From Firmicutes bacterium M10-2 (GTDB lineage Bacteria > Bacillota_I > Bacilli_A > Erysipelotrichales > Erysipelotrichaceae), in NCBI GenBank assembly GCA_000403415.2, contig KE159692.1, positions 148,692 through 212,691 of the forward strand: 64,000 nt of DNA. The letters are read 5' to 3'. The notes below the pieces were generated by a model. The model was not told the origin of the DNA. It did no database searches and worked only from the letters and a program-made list of their open reading frames with translations. Positions 17,755-27,150 of the stretch are shown one piece after another. The translations under genes and the position numbers were made by a program. Each line of letters starts with the position of its first letter. The stretch's first letter is position 1.

Positions 17755-18948
17755 TTAATCACCTAATCTTTCCAATGCTGTTTTAAAGAATTCCTCTCTT
17801 CTTTCGTTTGAAGTGAAACGGACCTTGATTGTCACATTTCCCATTGTGGCTGCATAAGCGGGTGGAAGAACTTCGGTACCGATATGTTCATCTTTGAACA
17901 TATTCTCGATTTCTTCTGTATTGTAACGATATGCGATTGAGTCGCGACGTCCTGCAAATCCCGCCGAGTATTTTCTCAATTTCGAGTACGAGGCGCTTTG
18001 ATGCAAGAGGATTTCAGCCCATAATTCATAAATATCAATGTCGTTTGAGTAATTGATCAAATCCGGAGCAAATCCTCCAGGTGGACGGAAATTCACCTCT
18101 AAACCGATCAGAGCACCTTTTTTGCCTAGACCTTCGACATCTTCTGTTAAACGGAAGTATTCGCCATGGAAGAAACGATTTTTTAACCCAAAGGCATCGA
18201 TGACTCTTTGAGCGATATCACGGTATTCTTCGCTGACATTCAATGTATAAAAACTTCCAATCGAATCCTGATTCAATACGGAATCCATGCAGTTGCCGAC
18301 GTATTCCATACTGCCTAAAAAACGAATCTGACCTTTGGCATCGCAGATTCCATCTAAAGTGATGACATCGCCTTTGACATACTCTTCAAGGATCATGCAA
18401 AGATCTTTGGTCTTATTGTAGTAGTTTTCCAAATCTTCCATGTTTTGAAGACTATATGTGAAGCTAGCTCCCACACCATGATCAGGCTTAAGCACGAGTG
18501 GGAAACCAACCTTATCGGCAAACTCTTTTGCGTCTTGCAGAGATTTCGGTAAGCAGTATCGTGCTACAGGTAGTCCGGCCTTTTCATAATATTTTTTCAT
18601 AGCCGCTTTTGATTGAAACTCGCTGATTTTCTCAAACGAAAACCCGCTTTTTACATTAAAATCATCACGTAAACGGGCATCTAAAGTAAGCCACGCTTCG
18701 TTATTGGATTCGATCCAATCAATTTTTCCGTATTTAAATGTAAAATAAGCAACTGCTCTCAATATTTCGTCATAATTATGAAAACTCTGAACAACATAGC
18801 ACTCATCTACATTGTCTTTTAGTTCTTGTTTCAGATTGTTATAGGGGGTGTCGACAATAGCGAATACACGTGCCCCGTACTTCTTCAATCCGCGACAGAA
18901 CATCCAGTAGTTTTCCGGATAATTCGGACTGATAAATACAAAATTCAC
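17755..18948 (-). CDS. ATP-grasp ligase of unknown substrate
   Basis: A 397-residue protein with an N-terminal Rossmann-like domain (NFVFISPNYPENYWMFCRGLKKYGARVFAI) and a central ATP-grasp fold. Nucleotide-binding segments are FPLVLKPDHGVGASF, ILEEYVKGDVITLDGI and the metal-site stretch LIGLEVNFRPPGG. ATP-grasp enzymes join a carboxylate to an amine or thiol through an acyl-phosphate. The neighbours (esterase, phosphatase, Nudix) suggest synthesis and processing of a small amide or ester, but no product can be named. Confidence 0.8.
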   Translation of the reverse strand: MNFVFISPNYPENYWMFCRGLKKYGARVFAIVDTPYNNLKQELKDNVDECYVVQSFHNYDEILRAVAYFTFKYGKIDWIESNNEAWLTLDARLRDDFNVKSGFSFEKISEFQSKAAMKKYYEKAGLPVARYCLPKSLQDAKEFADKVGFPLVLKPDHGVGASFTYSLQNMEDLENYYNKTKDLCMILEEYVKGDVITLDGICDAKGQIRFLGSMEYVGNCMDSVLNQDSIGSFYTLNVSEEYRDIAQRVIDAFGLKNRFFHGEYFRLTEDVEGLGKKGALIGLEVNFRPPGGFAPDLINYSNDIDIYELWAEILLHQSASYSKLRKYSAGFAGRRDSIAYRYNTEEIENMFKDEHIGTEVLPPAYAATMGNVTIKVRFTSNERREEFFKTALERLGD

Positions 18949-18952
18949 TTTC

Positions 18953-19465
18953 TCATTTCCTTTCCGCTATGGCGTATAAGATCGCAACAATCGTCTTTGC
19001 GTCTTTGATCTTTCGCTCAATAACTTTTCTATATGCTTCTTCCAACGGAAGCCAAAGGGAATCGAGGTCCTCATCTTCGTCTTGCGCCAACTCATGCAAC
19101 GCTTTGCGGATTCCGCAAGCTTTATAAATATAAATTTTTTCATCGCAAAATCCCGGAGTGGAATAAATTTCTTCGATCAATTCCAAAGAATCGGCTTCGA
19201 TACGAGCTTCTTCATTCAGCTCTCTTTTTCCGCATTCCATTGGATCTTCACCGTATTCGAGCTTGCCCGCCGGAATTTCCAATGTTACTTCATCAACGGC
19301 CGGCCGATATTGTTTCACAAGCAAGATGTGTTCATCTTTAAGGCAAAGCACACCGACACCACCTGGATGACGGATAATATCACGTGGATATTTCTTTTCA
19401 TTGATCAATACTTCTTTGTGTACAAGATCGAAGATGATGCCTTCGTAGATTTTCTTTTCCTTCAT
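18953..19465 (-). CDS. Nudix hydrolase, ADP-ribose pyrophosphatase-like
   Basis: About 170 residues with the Nudix box GKLEYGEDPMECGKRELNEEA, complete except that the final Gly is Arg. A preceding VDEVTLEIPAGKLE is typical of ADP-ribose pyrophosphatases. The ATG at 19465 was chosen for AAAGGA 8 bp upstream; an upstream in-frame ATG lacks a site. A TATAAT on the minus strand (19492-19487) could be the -10 of this four-gene operon. The enzyme probably hydrolyses ADP-ribose or a related sugar nucleotide. Confidence 0.85.
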   Translation of the reverse strand: MKEKKIYEGIIFDLVHKEVLINEKKYPRDIIRHPGGVGVLCLKDEHILLVKQYRPAVDEVTLEIPAGKLEYGEDPMECGKRELNEEARIEADSLELIEEIYSTPGFCDEKIYIYKACGIRKALHELAQDEDEDLDSLWLPLEEAYRKVIERKIKDAKTIVAILYAIAERK

Positions 19466-19528
19466 AAAATCATTCCTTTGGATGTTATTATACAATAGGA
19501 ATTGTTTTTGAAAAAGAAAAAAAATAAA

Positions 19529-19546
19529 AAGTCTGTTACCAGACTT
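19529..19546 (-). terminator. Terminator of the amidase-like gene
   Basis: The stem AAGTCTG / CAGACTT with a 4-nt loop is followed on the minus strand by a T-rich run. It overlaps the amidase stop codon. Confidence 0.7.
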
Positions 19547-20264
19547 AATTAATTTCTTTTAAAAATGCATCTGTAATTGCCTGGCCGATCTTTTCCTGAT
19601 AATCCGGATCAGTCAAGCGAGCGTAATCCTCCGCATTGGATAAATAACCCAATTCAACTAAAATCGTCGGTACTTCTTTATTGGAAAGAATCGAAAAATT
19701 CGAATAGTGATCTGTATCAACACCTTCATAATTGGAGAAATTGATTGCAATTAATTCCTGTCCGATTTCATTGGCAAGTGCTGTCGAACGATCATCAGGA
19801 CGGGTAAAGATCGTAAATCCTTTCATCAATGGATCATTGGTATTTCCTGATTGAAAACTCAGCAGCAGATCCACATCCTGCGCTTGCATCTCACTTAAAC
19901 GCTGAGCGTTGACAGCATCTTCATCGCTTGCTTGCACGTTATCATCTTCTCTGGTATATACAACTTGATAACCGGCTGCCTGCAGCTTGCGTCCTACCCG
20001 CAAAGCCAGTTCGAGATTGATTTCTTTTTCGGGTATTTCGTTATTTCCCACATAGCCGAGATCTTCTCCGCCATGACTGGCATCAATTCCGATCTTTAAT
20101 TTGGAAATGGATGAAGTCGGCGTAATATCCTCATTTGTTACTGGGGCATTTTCACTCACTTGCGGTACACGGACATCATTCTGATCGGCCACATCGATAA
20201 GATTTGGCTGCAAGACCAAGGCAATAAACAATCCAATACACAAAAAAAACAGTGCACGTTTCAC
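19545..20264 (-). CDS. N-acetylmuramoyl-L-alanine amidase-like protein, zinc site altered
   Basis: A 239-residue exported protein. Residues 1-20 form a signal or anchor helix. From residue 56 it follows the Amidase_3 fold: DASHGGEDLG (His64), EKEINLELALRVGRKLQAAGY (Glu79) and the catalytic Glu204 in VELGYLSNAEDYARL. The family's second zinc His, in the strand 'SiHaNa', is Gln138 here (LLLSFQSGN). The enzyme may be inactive or use another ligand. It could be a peptidoglycan-binding or regulatory relative. It diverges from scpA across 84 bp. Confidence 0.8.
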   Translation of the reverse strand: MKRALFFLCIGLFIALVLQPNLIDVADQNDVRVPQVSENAPVTNEDITPTSSISKLKIGIDASHGGEDLGYVGNNEIPEKEINLELALRVGRKLQAAGYQVVYTREDDNVQASDEDAVNAQRLSEMQAQDVDLLLSFQSGNTNDPLMKGFTIFTRPDDRSTALANEIGQELIAINFSNYEGVDTDHYSNFSILSNKEVPTILVELGYLSNAEDYARLTDPDYQEKIGQAITDAFLKEIN

Positions 20265-20348
20265 AAAAAGTCCCCCTTATCGGTTCCATCTTATCATGAA
20301 CATTTCCGTTTGACCATGAAATTTGCTATAATCCATAAAGGTGATACA

Positions 20349-21089
20349 ATGGAATTTCAAATATCGATCGATCAATTTGAAGGGCCTCTTGATCTTATGC
20401 TGCATTTAATCAAGACGAACAAACTTGATTTATTTGATCTGGATATGAACGTGCTGGCAAGCCAGTACATTGCGTATATTACGCAAATGAAAGAAATGCA
20501 GTTAGAGATCGCGAGCGAATATTTAAGCGAACTGGCTGGATTGATTGAATACAAGAGCCGAAAACTTTTGCCTCGCAACGAAGCTGTAATCGAAGAAGAA
20601 TACGAAGAGGATCAGCGACAAAAACTCGTGGCTCGTCTGATCGAATATCAAAAGTATAAAGAGGCAAGTTCTTTCCTGAAAATAAAGTATGAAGATAGGC
20701 AGCGGCAATTTACCAGGGAACCATCCTCTTTAATTGAAGAATGGTCCAAACCGAAGGATGAAAAAATCGGAAAAGGGCAAAGTGTTCATGAGCTTTCAAA
20801 AGCCTTTGAGCGCGTATTGCATCGACTCGCGTTGCTGCAGCCATATCAAACACAAGTGACCATACGGGAAATGTCAGTCGATGAGCGCGTTGAACAAATC
20901 GAGCGAAAATTAAGCAATTATAAAAAAGGAACGGTCTTTTCTTTTCGGGCGTTGTGTGAGGATTGTACATCGATCCACATGGTCATCATGACCTTTTTGG
21001 CCATTTTGGATATGATTCACGATCGAAAGATGACCTATCGCATTGAAGAAGGAGATCATATTTATGTCACAAAGGAGGCTCGCTCTTGA
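20349..21089 (+). CDS. scpA: Segregation and condensation protein A (kleisin)
   Basis: A 246-residue ScpA with the family opening IDQFEGPLDLMLHLIKTNKLDLFDLDM and the region ASEYLSELAGLIEYKSRKLLP. It bridges Smc heads in the Smc-ScpAB condensin complex. The ATG at 20349 was chosen because AAAGGTG lies just upstream and because homologous sequence starts there. A TATAAT at 20328 may be its -10. It is followed by scpB with overlap. Confidence 0.93.
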   Translation: MEFQISIDQFEGPLDLMLHLIKTNKLDLFDLDMNVLASQYIAYITQMKEMQLEIASEYLSELAGLIEYKSRKLLPRNEAVIEEEYEEDQRQKLVARLIEYQKYKEASSFLKIKYEDRQRQFTREPSSLIEEWSKPKDEKIGKGQSVHELSKAFERVLHRLALLQPYQTQVTIREMSVDERVEQIERKLSNYKKGTVFSFRALCEDCTSIHMVIMTFLAILDMIHDRKMTYRIEEGDHIYVTKEARS

Positions 21090-21637
21090 ATAATCCAAAA
21101 GCAATTATCGAAGGCTTGATCTTCATGGCCGGAGAAGAAGGATTGACAAAAGAACAGATCCATTCTCTCATGGATGATCTAAGCAACGAAGAAATCAATA
21201 CACTTTTAAAATCGATCGAAGAAGAGTATCAGAAAGATTCAAAAGGCTTTGAACTGGCACAATATGCTTCACGATATAAATTCATTACAAAAGAATTTGT
21301 TTATCCGTACGGAGAAAAATTATTCGAGCAATTCAAAAAAGCAACCTTATCCCAAGCGGCCTTGGAAACATTGGCGATTATCGCTTACAGACAACCGATC
21401 ACAAGAGTGGAAATCGAAGAAGTGCGAGGAGTAAATTGCGAAATGATGCTCAAAAAGCTTCAGGTTCGAGGCTTGATCGAAGCGAAAGATCATCTTGATA
21501 CGATTGGAAAACCATTGCTATATCAAGTAACAGATGAATTTTTAGATGCATTCGAACTCGAAAACTTATCCGAACTTCCAAGTCTCGAAACAAAAGAAGT
21601 TCAAGAAGAATTATTTGCCCAAATCAAGGAGGAATGA
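21086..21637 (+). CDS. scpB: Segregation and condensation protein B
   Basis: A 183-residue ScpB made of two winged-helix domains, with KATLSQAALETLAIIAYRQPITRVEIEEVRGVN and LQVRGLIEAKD as signature. ScpB dimers bind ScpA in condensin. The start is TTG, overlapping the scpA stop, with AAAGGAGG 7 bp upstream. The operon continues to rluB. Confidence 0.93.
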   Translation: MNNPKAIIEGLIFMAGEEGLTKEQIHSLMDDLSNEEINTLLKSIEEEYQKDSKGFELAQYASRYKFITKEFVYPYGEKLFEQFKKATLSQAALETLAIIAYRQPITRVEIEEVRGVNCEMMLKKLQVRGLIEAKDHLDTIGKPLLYQVTDEFLDAFELENLSELPSLETKEVQEELFAQIKEE

Positions 21638-21641
21638 TCAT

Positions 21642-22373
21642 ATGGAACGTTTACAAAAAGTTATCGCACAAGCCGGAATTTGTTCAAGACGAAAAGCCGA
21701 AGAACTCATACAAGCAGGAAAGGTCAAAGTGAACGGTGTTATTGTCAAAACGTTAGGAACCAAAGTAAGCGGCAAGGATGAAGTCGTTGTTAACGGACAA
21801 TCGTTATCCAAGGAAGAAAAAGTGTATTACGTCATCAATAAACCGAAAGGAACGATTTGTTCGGTTCATGACGAAAAAGACCGCAAGACCGTATTGGATT
21901 ATCTCCCTAAAGAAGAAAGGATCTATCCGGTTGGCCGTTTGGATTATGATACAAGTGGCGTATTGCTTGTGACCAACGACGGAAAATTCACTCATCGCAT
22001 GATCCATCCGAAATTCAACTTACCGAAAACTTATGTGATCAATTTGCAGGGAATGCTGAGTGGTGAAGATATTTATCGATTAAAGAACGGATTGAATACC
22101 AAACATGAAAAATATGCGCCTGCGAAAGTGCAAATCAAACAAAAAGACTATACACGTGATCGTATGATCGTGGAATTGACCATTCATGAAGGAAAAAATC
22201 ATCAAGTTAAAAATATGATGGAAGCACTTGGTCATCAAGTACGTCGTCTGCATAGAAAAAGCTTCGGATGCATCAGCGATGAAGGGCTGCGGCCGGGTGA
22301 ATATCGCCGATTGAAAATAAATGAGATCAAGCAGCTCAAAAAAATGAGCGAAACCGAAGGAGAGAAAAAATGA
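21642..22373 (+). CDS. rluB: 23S rRNA pseudouridine synthase RluB
   Basis: A 243-residue enzyme. An N-terminal S4 domain (MERLQKVIAQAGICSRRKAEELIQAGKVKV) precedes the RsuA-family catalytic domain, with the aspartate in GRLDYDTSGVLLVTNDG and the conserved VNKPKG-like VINKPKG. It makes a pseudouridine in helix 89 of 23S rRNA (2605 in E. coli numbering). The ATG lies behind AAGGAGG. The scpA-scpB-rluB order is common in Firmicutes. Confidence 0.92.
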   Translation: MERLQKVIAQAGICSRRKAEELIQAGKVKVNGVIVKTLGTKVSGKDEVVVNGQSLSKEEKVYYVINKPKGTICSVHDEKDRKTVLDYLPKEERIYPVGRLDYDTSGVLLVTNDGKFTHRMIHPKFNLPKTYVINLQGMLSGEDIYRLKNGLNTKHEKYAPAKVQIKQKDYTRDRMIVELTIHEGKNHQVKNMMEALGHQVRRLHRKSFGCISDEGLRPGEYRRLKINEIKQLKKMSETEGEKK

Positions 22374-23098
22374 AGCAAGTGTTTGCAAATCAAAAGTGCG
22401 AACTTCATAATGAACTTTGTCTGGACGAAAAACAAGCTCATCATCTTTTTGATGTCCTTCGCACGAAAGAAAACGAAATCGTAAGGGTCGTTTGCGAAGA
22501 TGAAGTGTATTTGGCCCATCCGACAAAAAAACCATATTTGTTTATATTCGGTAAAGAAGAAGTTGAGCCAAGATTGGTCGATGTCACATTGTGTGTTGCC
22601 TTGATCAAATCCGATCGATTCGAATGGATGCTTCAAAAAGCATGCGAGCTTGGTGTACGCCGAATCGTTCCTTTTGTTTCTCGCTATTCGATCATTCAGC
22701 TGGATGATAAAAAAGCGCTCAAAAAAATGGAACGCTGGAATTCGATCTTGTTGTCCGCATGCAAACAATGCAATCGAAACGATAAAGTCGAACTTTTTCC
22801 GATCACGACAATTGAAGAATTGGCTCCATACAAAAGTCTGTGTAATGTAGTGGCCTATGAAAAAGAAAACGGAACAACGCATCATTTAGCCAACTATCTT
22901 CAAAAAAATCCGAGTTCGGTTACGGCATGTATCGGACCGGAAGGCGGATTTACTCCTGACGAGATTGAATTGCTCAACGATCTCGGGTACGCAAGCTGTT
23001 CTTTAGGAAACGATATTTTAAGAAGTGAAACGGCAGCGTGCTATATATTGAGCAGTATCGAATATCAAACTCATTGTGAAAATCTGGAGGTTGAATAA
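22370..23098 (+). CDS. rsmE: 16S rRNA m3U1498 methyltransferase
   Basis: A 242-residue SPOUT methyltransferase. An N-terminal PUA-like domain is followed by LIKSDRFEWMLQKACELGVRRIVPF and the knot signature IGPEGGFTPDEIELL plus LGNDILRSETA. It methylates N3 of U1498 in 16S rRNA. It overlaps rluB by 4 bp and abuts mtaB. Confidence 0.93.
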   Translation: MKQVFANQKCELHNELCLDEKQAHHLFDVLRTKENEIVRVVCEDEVYLAHPTKKPYLFIFGKEEVEPRLVDVTLCVALIKSDRFEWMLQKACELGVRRIVPFVSRYSIIQLDDKKALKKMERWNSILLSACKQCNRNDKVELFPITTIEELAPYKSLCNVVAYEKENGTTHHLANYLQKNPSSVTACIGPEGGFTPDEIELLNDLGYASCSLGNDILRSETAACYILSSIEYQTHCENLEVE

Positions 23099-24394
23099 AT
23101 GCGATTTTCCATTGTGACCTTAGGCTGTAAGGTCAATGCTTATGAATCTCAATATTATGCTCGTTCGTTAAAGGAAAAAGGCTGGATCGAAGATGACGAG
23201 AATTTTGATGTAGTGATTGTCAATACATGTGCCGTCACCAATACGGCGGCTGCAAAATCCCGACAAATGCTCCATAAAGCAAAAAAGAAAAATCCCGATG
23301 CTTACAGTGTGCTGATCGGATGTTATGCTCAAGTAGCCAGTGAAGAAGAAAAAGAAAAAATCGGTGCTAATTTACTGATCGGCACCCGTGATAAAAATAA
23401 GATTGCAGATTTGATCGTCACAAACGTCAATGAAAAACATTCAATAGAAAAAATAAAAAATGTCAATGAAATCTTTGCGTTTGAATCTATGCCGATCGAA
23501 CAATTCGAGTCGAAACATCGCGCATTTTTGAAAGTACAAGACGGATGCAATCAGTTTTGCTCATATTGCATCATTCCGTACGCAAGAGGAAGGGAGCGCT
23601 CTCTACCGTTGGAAGAAGTGATTTCGATCGCGCAAAATCTTGAAAAAAAAGGTCATCTTGAAATTGTCCTGACCGGAATCCATACAGGGCGCTATCATTA
23701 TGACGGAAAAGATTTAACCGACTTATTGTCTGCACTGCTCGAAAATACAAATGAACAAATAACATATCGGATTTCAAGTATTGAAATGAATGAGGTCAAT
23801 AATCAATTTATTGCGTTGATGAAAAATGAGCCGCGTATCCTTCATCATTTGCATATTCCGATACAATCTGCCAGCGACGCTACGTTAAAACGGATGAATC
23901 GTCCGTATACGGTTCAGGAGTTTAAAGATCGTATCGATTATTTGCGAAAGGAAATCCCGGACATTTCAATCTCGACGGATGTCATTGCCGGGTTCAAACA
24001 GGAAAGCGATGAAGAGTTTGAAGAAACCTTTAACAATTTAAAAGAAATCGGTTTTTCGTTTATGCATGTCTTTCCGTATTCGATACGAAAAGGAACGGCT
24101 GCTGAAAAAATGCCCGGTACTGTGCACGGAACAATCGCCAAAGAACGAGTGGAACGACTGCTGACGCTTTCAAAATCGTTACGCAGACAAGATATGAGTC
24201 GTTTCGATCACGGAGATGTCCTTATTGAAAAAGAGGTTGACGGGCAATGGTATGGTTATACCAATCAATATCATCCGATTGTGATTGAAAGCAATCAGCC
24301 CTTAAGCGGCCGTATGCATATTCAATTTGAAAAGATCGAAAACGATCATTATTTCGGAAAAGTGATAAAGGGAGAAGAAGCACTATGCGATTAA
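23099..24394 (+). CDS. mtaB: tRNA t6A37 methylthiotransferase MtaB
   Basis: A 431-residue radical-SAM enzyme. The N-terminal UPF0004 domain has conserved cysteines (TLGCKVNAYES, VNTCAVTN, IGCYAQ). The radical-SAM cluster CNQFCSYCIIPYARGRERS and a C-terminal TRAM domain follow. It converts t6A37 to ms2t6A37 in tRNAs reading ANN codons. It follows rsmE directly. Confidence 0.93.
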   Translation: MRFSIVTLGCKVNAYESQYYARSLKEKGWIEDDENFDVVIVNTCAVTNTAAAKSRQMLHKAKKKNPDAYSVLIGCYAQVASEEEKEKIGANLLIGTRDKNKIADLIVTNVNEKHSIEKIKNVNEIFAFESMPIEQFESKHRAFLKVQDGCNQFCSYCIIPYARGRERSLPLEEVISIAQNLEKKGHLEIVLTGIHTGRYHYDGKDLTDLLSALLENTNEQITYRISSIEMNEVNNQFIALMKNEPRILHHLHIPIQSASDATLKRMNRPYTVQEFKDRIDYLRKEIPDISISTDVIAGFKQESDEEFEETFNNLKEIGFSFMHVFPYSIRKGTAAEKMPGTVHGTIAKERVERLLTLSKSLRRQDMSRFDHGDVLIEKEVDGQWYGYTNQYHPIVIESNQPLSGRMHIQFEKIENDHYFGKVIKGEEALCD

Positions 24395-25824
24395 GCAAAT
24401 TATTCAAAAATGCTCCGACAGTTAACGTGACTGGTCTGAGTTTCGATTCAAGAAAGATCAAAGAAGGAAATGTGTATTTCTGTTTACCGGGATTGACTTA
24501 TGATGGGCATGATTTTATTGATTCGGCTATTGAAAACGGAGCAATCTGTATTGTGCATTCCCGCAACATAGAAAATAAGCACGATGGTGTAATCTATATC
24601 CGCGTTCATGATGTCAATGAAGCTATGAATCAATGCGCCCGTATTTTTTACGGAAAGCCTTCGGATAAGATGACGATGTACGGAATTACAGGAACCAACG
24701 GAAAGAGTACGATCGCCAATTTAATTCGTTCTATGCTTGATCCAATCGAGCCTTGCGGATATATCGGTACGATTGCGATCGAATACGGAGATGTAAAACT
24801 TATGCCTGATTTGACTACGCCAGATGCCTTGTTCCTCCAGTCGAAATTATCTGATATGGTCAATGCAGGTATGAAAGCATGCGCTCTAGAAGTCAGCTCC
24901 CATGGATTGGCTCAAGGTCGGGTCAACGGAATTAACTTCGATGTAGCGATTTTCTCGAACTTTACGTATGATCATCTTGATTTTCACGGAACATTGGAAA
25001 ATTATTTCGACGCTAAAAGCATCTTGTTCAAAGATCGGGTAAAAAGTGACGGCGTATGTATCTTGAATTGCGATGATCCGAAATTTTCCGATCTTGCCGG
25101 TCTTTGCAAGGCGCGCGTCATCACTTACGGAATCGATAATGAAGCAGATTATCGGGCTACATATATCGAAATGACCAGTGAAGCGTCCCATTTTGATCTT
25201 GTATATGAAGGACAGACTTATTCGGTCATGACCAACTTAGTCGCTACTTATAACATTTACAACTTGTTGGCGGCAATTGCGGCACTTCACGAAACAGGAG
25301 TAGAGCTTGAAAAAATCATCGAGGCTTGCAAAGAGATCCCTCAAGTGCAAGGCCGCCTAGAGCAGATCAAGGAAGGCCAGGATTTTAATGTGATTGTGGA
25401 TTTCGCTCATACACCGGATGGTATGGAGAAAGTCATGGAATTCGGACGTTCAATTACGAAAGAAAACGGAAACTTGATCGCGGTATTCGGTTCGGCAGGG
25501 AAGCGAGATGTTGCCAAACGGAAAGTATTTGGAGAATTAGCAGATAAGTATTGTGATTTTGTGATTTTGACCGAGGATGACCCACGTGATGAAGATCCGA
25601 AAGAAATCGCTGATCAAATCAAAGAAGGAATCAAAAAGACCACAAACATATTTATCGAAGATCGCTACGAAGCGATTCGGCAAGCTGTCGAAAGTGCGAA
25701 AGAAGGCGACACGATCCTTCTTCTCGGAAAAGGCGATGAAGTGTTTATTTATCGCGAAAACGGAAGAGCTCCATGGATCGGCGATCATGTCGCAGTCAGA
25801 GAATGCATCCATAAATATCGCTGA
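24385..25824 (+). CDS. murE: UDP-N-acetylmuramyl-tripeptide synthetase
   Basis: A 479-residue Mur ligase with the ATP site GITGTNGKSTIANL, HTPDGMEKV and the C-terminal EDDPRDEDPKEIADQI. MurE adds the third amino acid to UDP-MurNAc-L-Ala-D-Glu. The DDPR motif resembles the DNPR of diaminopimelate enzymes, but Lys-type MurE vary here, so the third residue is not assigned. The start overlaps mtaB by 10 bp. It ends the scpA-to-murE run. Confidence 0.9.
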   Translation: MRLSKLFKNAPTVNVTGLSFDSRKIKEGNVYFCLPGLTYDGHDFIDSAIENGAICIVHSRNIENKHDGVIYIRVHDVNEAMNQCARIFYGKPSDKMTMYGITGTNGKSTIANLIRSMLDPIEPCGYIGTIAIEYGDVKLMPDLTTPDALFLQSKLSDMVNAGMKACALEVSSHGLAQGRVNGINFDVAIFSNFTYDHLDFHGTLENYFDAKSILFKDRVKSDGVCILNCDDPKFSDLAGLCKARVITYGIDNEADYRATYIEMTSEASHFDLVYEGQTYSVMTNLVATYNIYNLLAAIAALHETGVELEKIIEACKEIPQVQGRLEQIKEGQDFNVIVDFAHTPDGMEKVMEFGRSITKENGNLIAVFGSAGKRDVAKRKVFGELADKYCDFVILTEDDPRDEDPKEIADQIKEGIKKTTNIFIEDRYEAIRQAVESAKEGDTILLLGKGDEVFIYRENGRAPWIGDHVAVRECIHKYR

Positions 25825-25858
25825 TTAAAAAATAAATAGATTTTCTTTAATCGGAGGG

Positions 25859-25886
25859 TTGCCTTCTTAAAAAAATTTGGTATAAT
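25859..25886 (+). promoter_or_regulatory. SigA promoter of rpsU
   Basis: -35 TTGCCT, a 16-bp spacer and -10 TATAAT. GGGAAGGGAGG follows as ribosome site. Confidence 0.65.
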
Positions 25887-25920
25887 CTTAATGTACAACT
25901 CGGGAAGGGAGGTTTTGTTC

Positions 25921-26100
25921 ATGCCAAAAGTTGTTCTTAAAGAAAACGAACAATTAGATGACGCTTTGAGAAGATTTAAACGTCAAGTATCTCGCAACGG
26001 CACCCTTGCTGAGGCCCGCAAAAGAGAATTTTACGTTAAACCTGGTGTGCGCAGAAAATTAAAATCTGAAGCTGCACGCAAAGCTCGTAGAGGTAAATAA
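25921..26100 (+). CDS. rpsU: 30S ribosomal protein S21
   Basis: A 59-residue basic protein, [28 protein letters not shown], with a lysine/arginine-rich C-terminus. S21 sits on the 30S platform near the anti-Shine-Dalgarno region. The ATG is set by a strong GGGAGG site. It has its own promoter and terminator. Confidence 0.97.
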   Translation: MPKVVLKENEQLDDALRRFKRQVSRNGTLAEARKREFYVKPGVRRKLKSEAARKARRGK

Positions 26101-26124
26101 TCTGCAGTTCTGCAGATTTTTTTT
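26099..26124 (+). terminator. Terminator after rpsU
   Basis: The stem AATCTGCAG / CTGCAGATT with a 2-nt loop is followed by T6-T8. Confidence 0.85.
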
Positions 26125-26153
26125 CTGTTATCAATGAAACAAGGAGGACTGAT

Positions 26154-27101
26154 TTGTCATATCAAATTATAGACTGTTCTGAGTATTCGATGGAAGATTT
26201 TCAATGTTTCTTGGGAACGAACGATAAAAATATAAAAACGATTGAAAAAGCGTTTGACACAAAAATCGTTGTTCGTGCACACACAATCAAGATCGAAGAG
26301 CCCTATCAAGAAGAAATAAAATTAGTTATTCGAAAATGTTTTGAGCGGATCGAAGCGTTTGAGAACTTACTTGAAAGCGATGTATCTTACTTGTGTCTTT
26401 TGGCGAAAAAAGGGAATCTGGAACAATTTAGCGCAAAAAAACACGGACCGATCGCAAAGACGAAAAGTGGCAAGCTGATTTATCCGAAAACGATTGGACA
26501 GACCATCTTGTGCGAAGCGATGGAAAAAAATGAAATCGTGTTTTCGACCGGGGTTGCCGGAACAGGTAAGACGTACCTTGCGGTTGCATACGCTGTGTCG
26601 GAACTCAAAAAAGAAAAAGTCCAAAAAATCATTTTGACACGCCCGGCAGTTGAAGCGGGAGAGTCTTTGGGTTTTTTGCCTGGCGACATGAAAGAAAAGG
26701 TCGATCCGTATTTACGACCACTTTACGATGCCCTTAATGAAATGCTGGGAACTGAACTAGTAGAGCGTTATATCGAAAAAGAAGTTATCGAGATTGCTCC
26801 CTTGGCGTTTATGCGCGGTCGTACGTTGAATGATGCGATTGTGATTCTCGATGAGGCTCAAAATACGACAAAGGCCCAAATGAAAATGTTTCTGACCCGT
26901 ATGGGAAGGAATACAAAAATGATTGTGACCGGAGATGTTACACAAATTGATCTGATACGCAAAAAGGACTCGGGCCTTACGCAGGCATGTGAGATCCTGG
27001 AAGGAGTGGATGGAATCGAAATCGTCCATTTGCTGGACAGTGATGTGGTCCGCAATCCGCTCGTTCAAAAGATTATTGAGAGATATGCAAAAGTTGAATA
27101 A
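26154..27101 (+). CDS. phoH: PhoH-like ATPase
   Basis: A 315-residue PhoH protein with Walker [44 protein letters not shown], Walker [11 protein letters not shown] and sensor [10 protein letters not shown]. PhoH proteins are RNA-linked ATPases often found near ybeY. The start is TTG with AAGGAGG 7 bp upstream, decided by the family's N-terminus. ybeY does not follow; yebC does. Confidence 0.9.
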   Translation: MSYQIIDCSEYSMEDFQCFLGTNDKNIKTIEKAFDTKIVVRAHTIKIEEPYQEEIKLVIRKCFERIEAFENLLESDVSYLCLLAKKGNLEQFSAKKHGPIAKTKSGKLIYPKTIGQTILCEAMEKNEIVFSTGVAGTGKTYLAVAYAVSELKKEKVQKIILTRPAVEAGESLGFLPGDMKEKVDPYLRPLYDALNEMLGTELVERYIEKEVIEIAPLAFMRGRTLNDAIVILDEAQNTTKAQMKMFLTRMGRNTKMIVTGDVTQIDLIRKKDSGLTQACEILEGVDGIEIVHLLDSDVVRNPLVQKIIERYAKVE

Positions 27102-27122
27102 TCGTAATTCAGCTGATATACT
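27094..27122 (+). promoter_or_regulatory. Promoter of yebC inside the end of phoH
   Basis: -35 TTGAAT, a 17-bp spacer and -10 TATACT. Confidence 0.5.
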
Positions 27123-27150
27123 AAAAAAAATTAGTGAAAGGTGAGATAAC

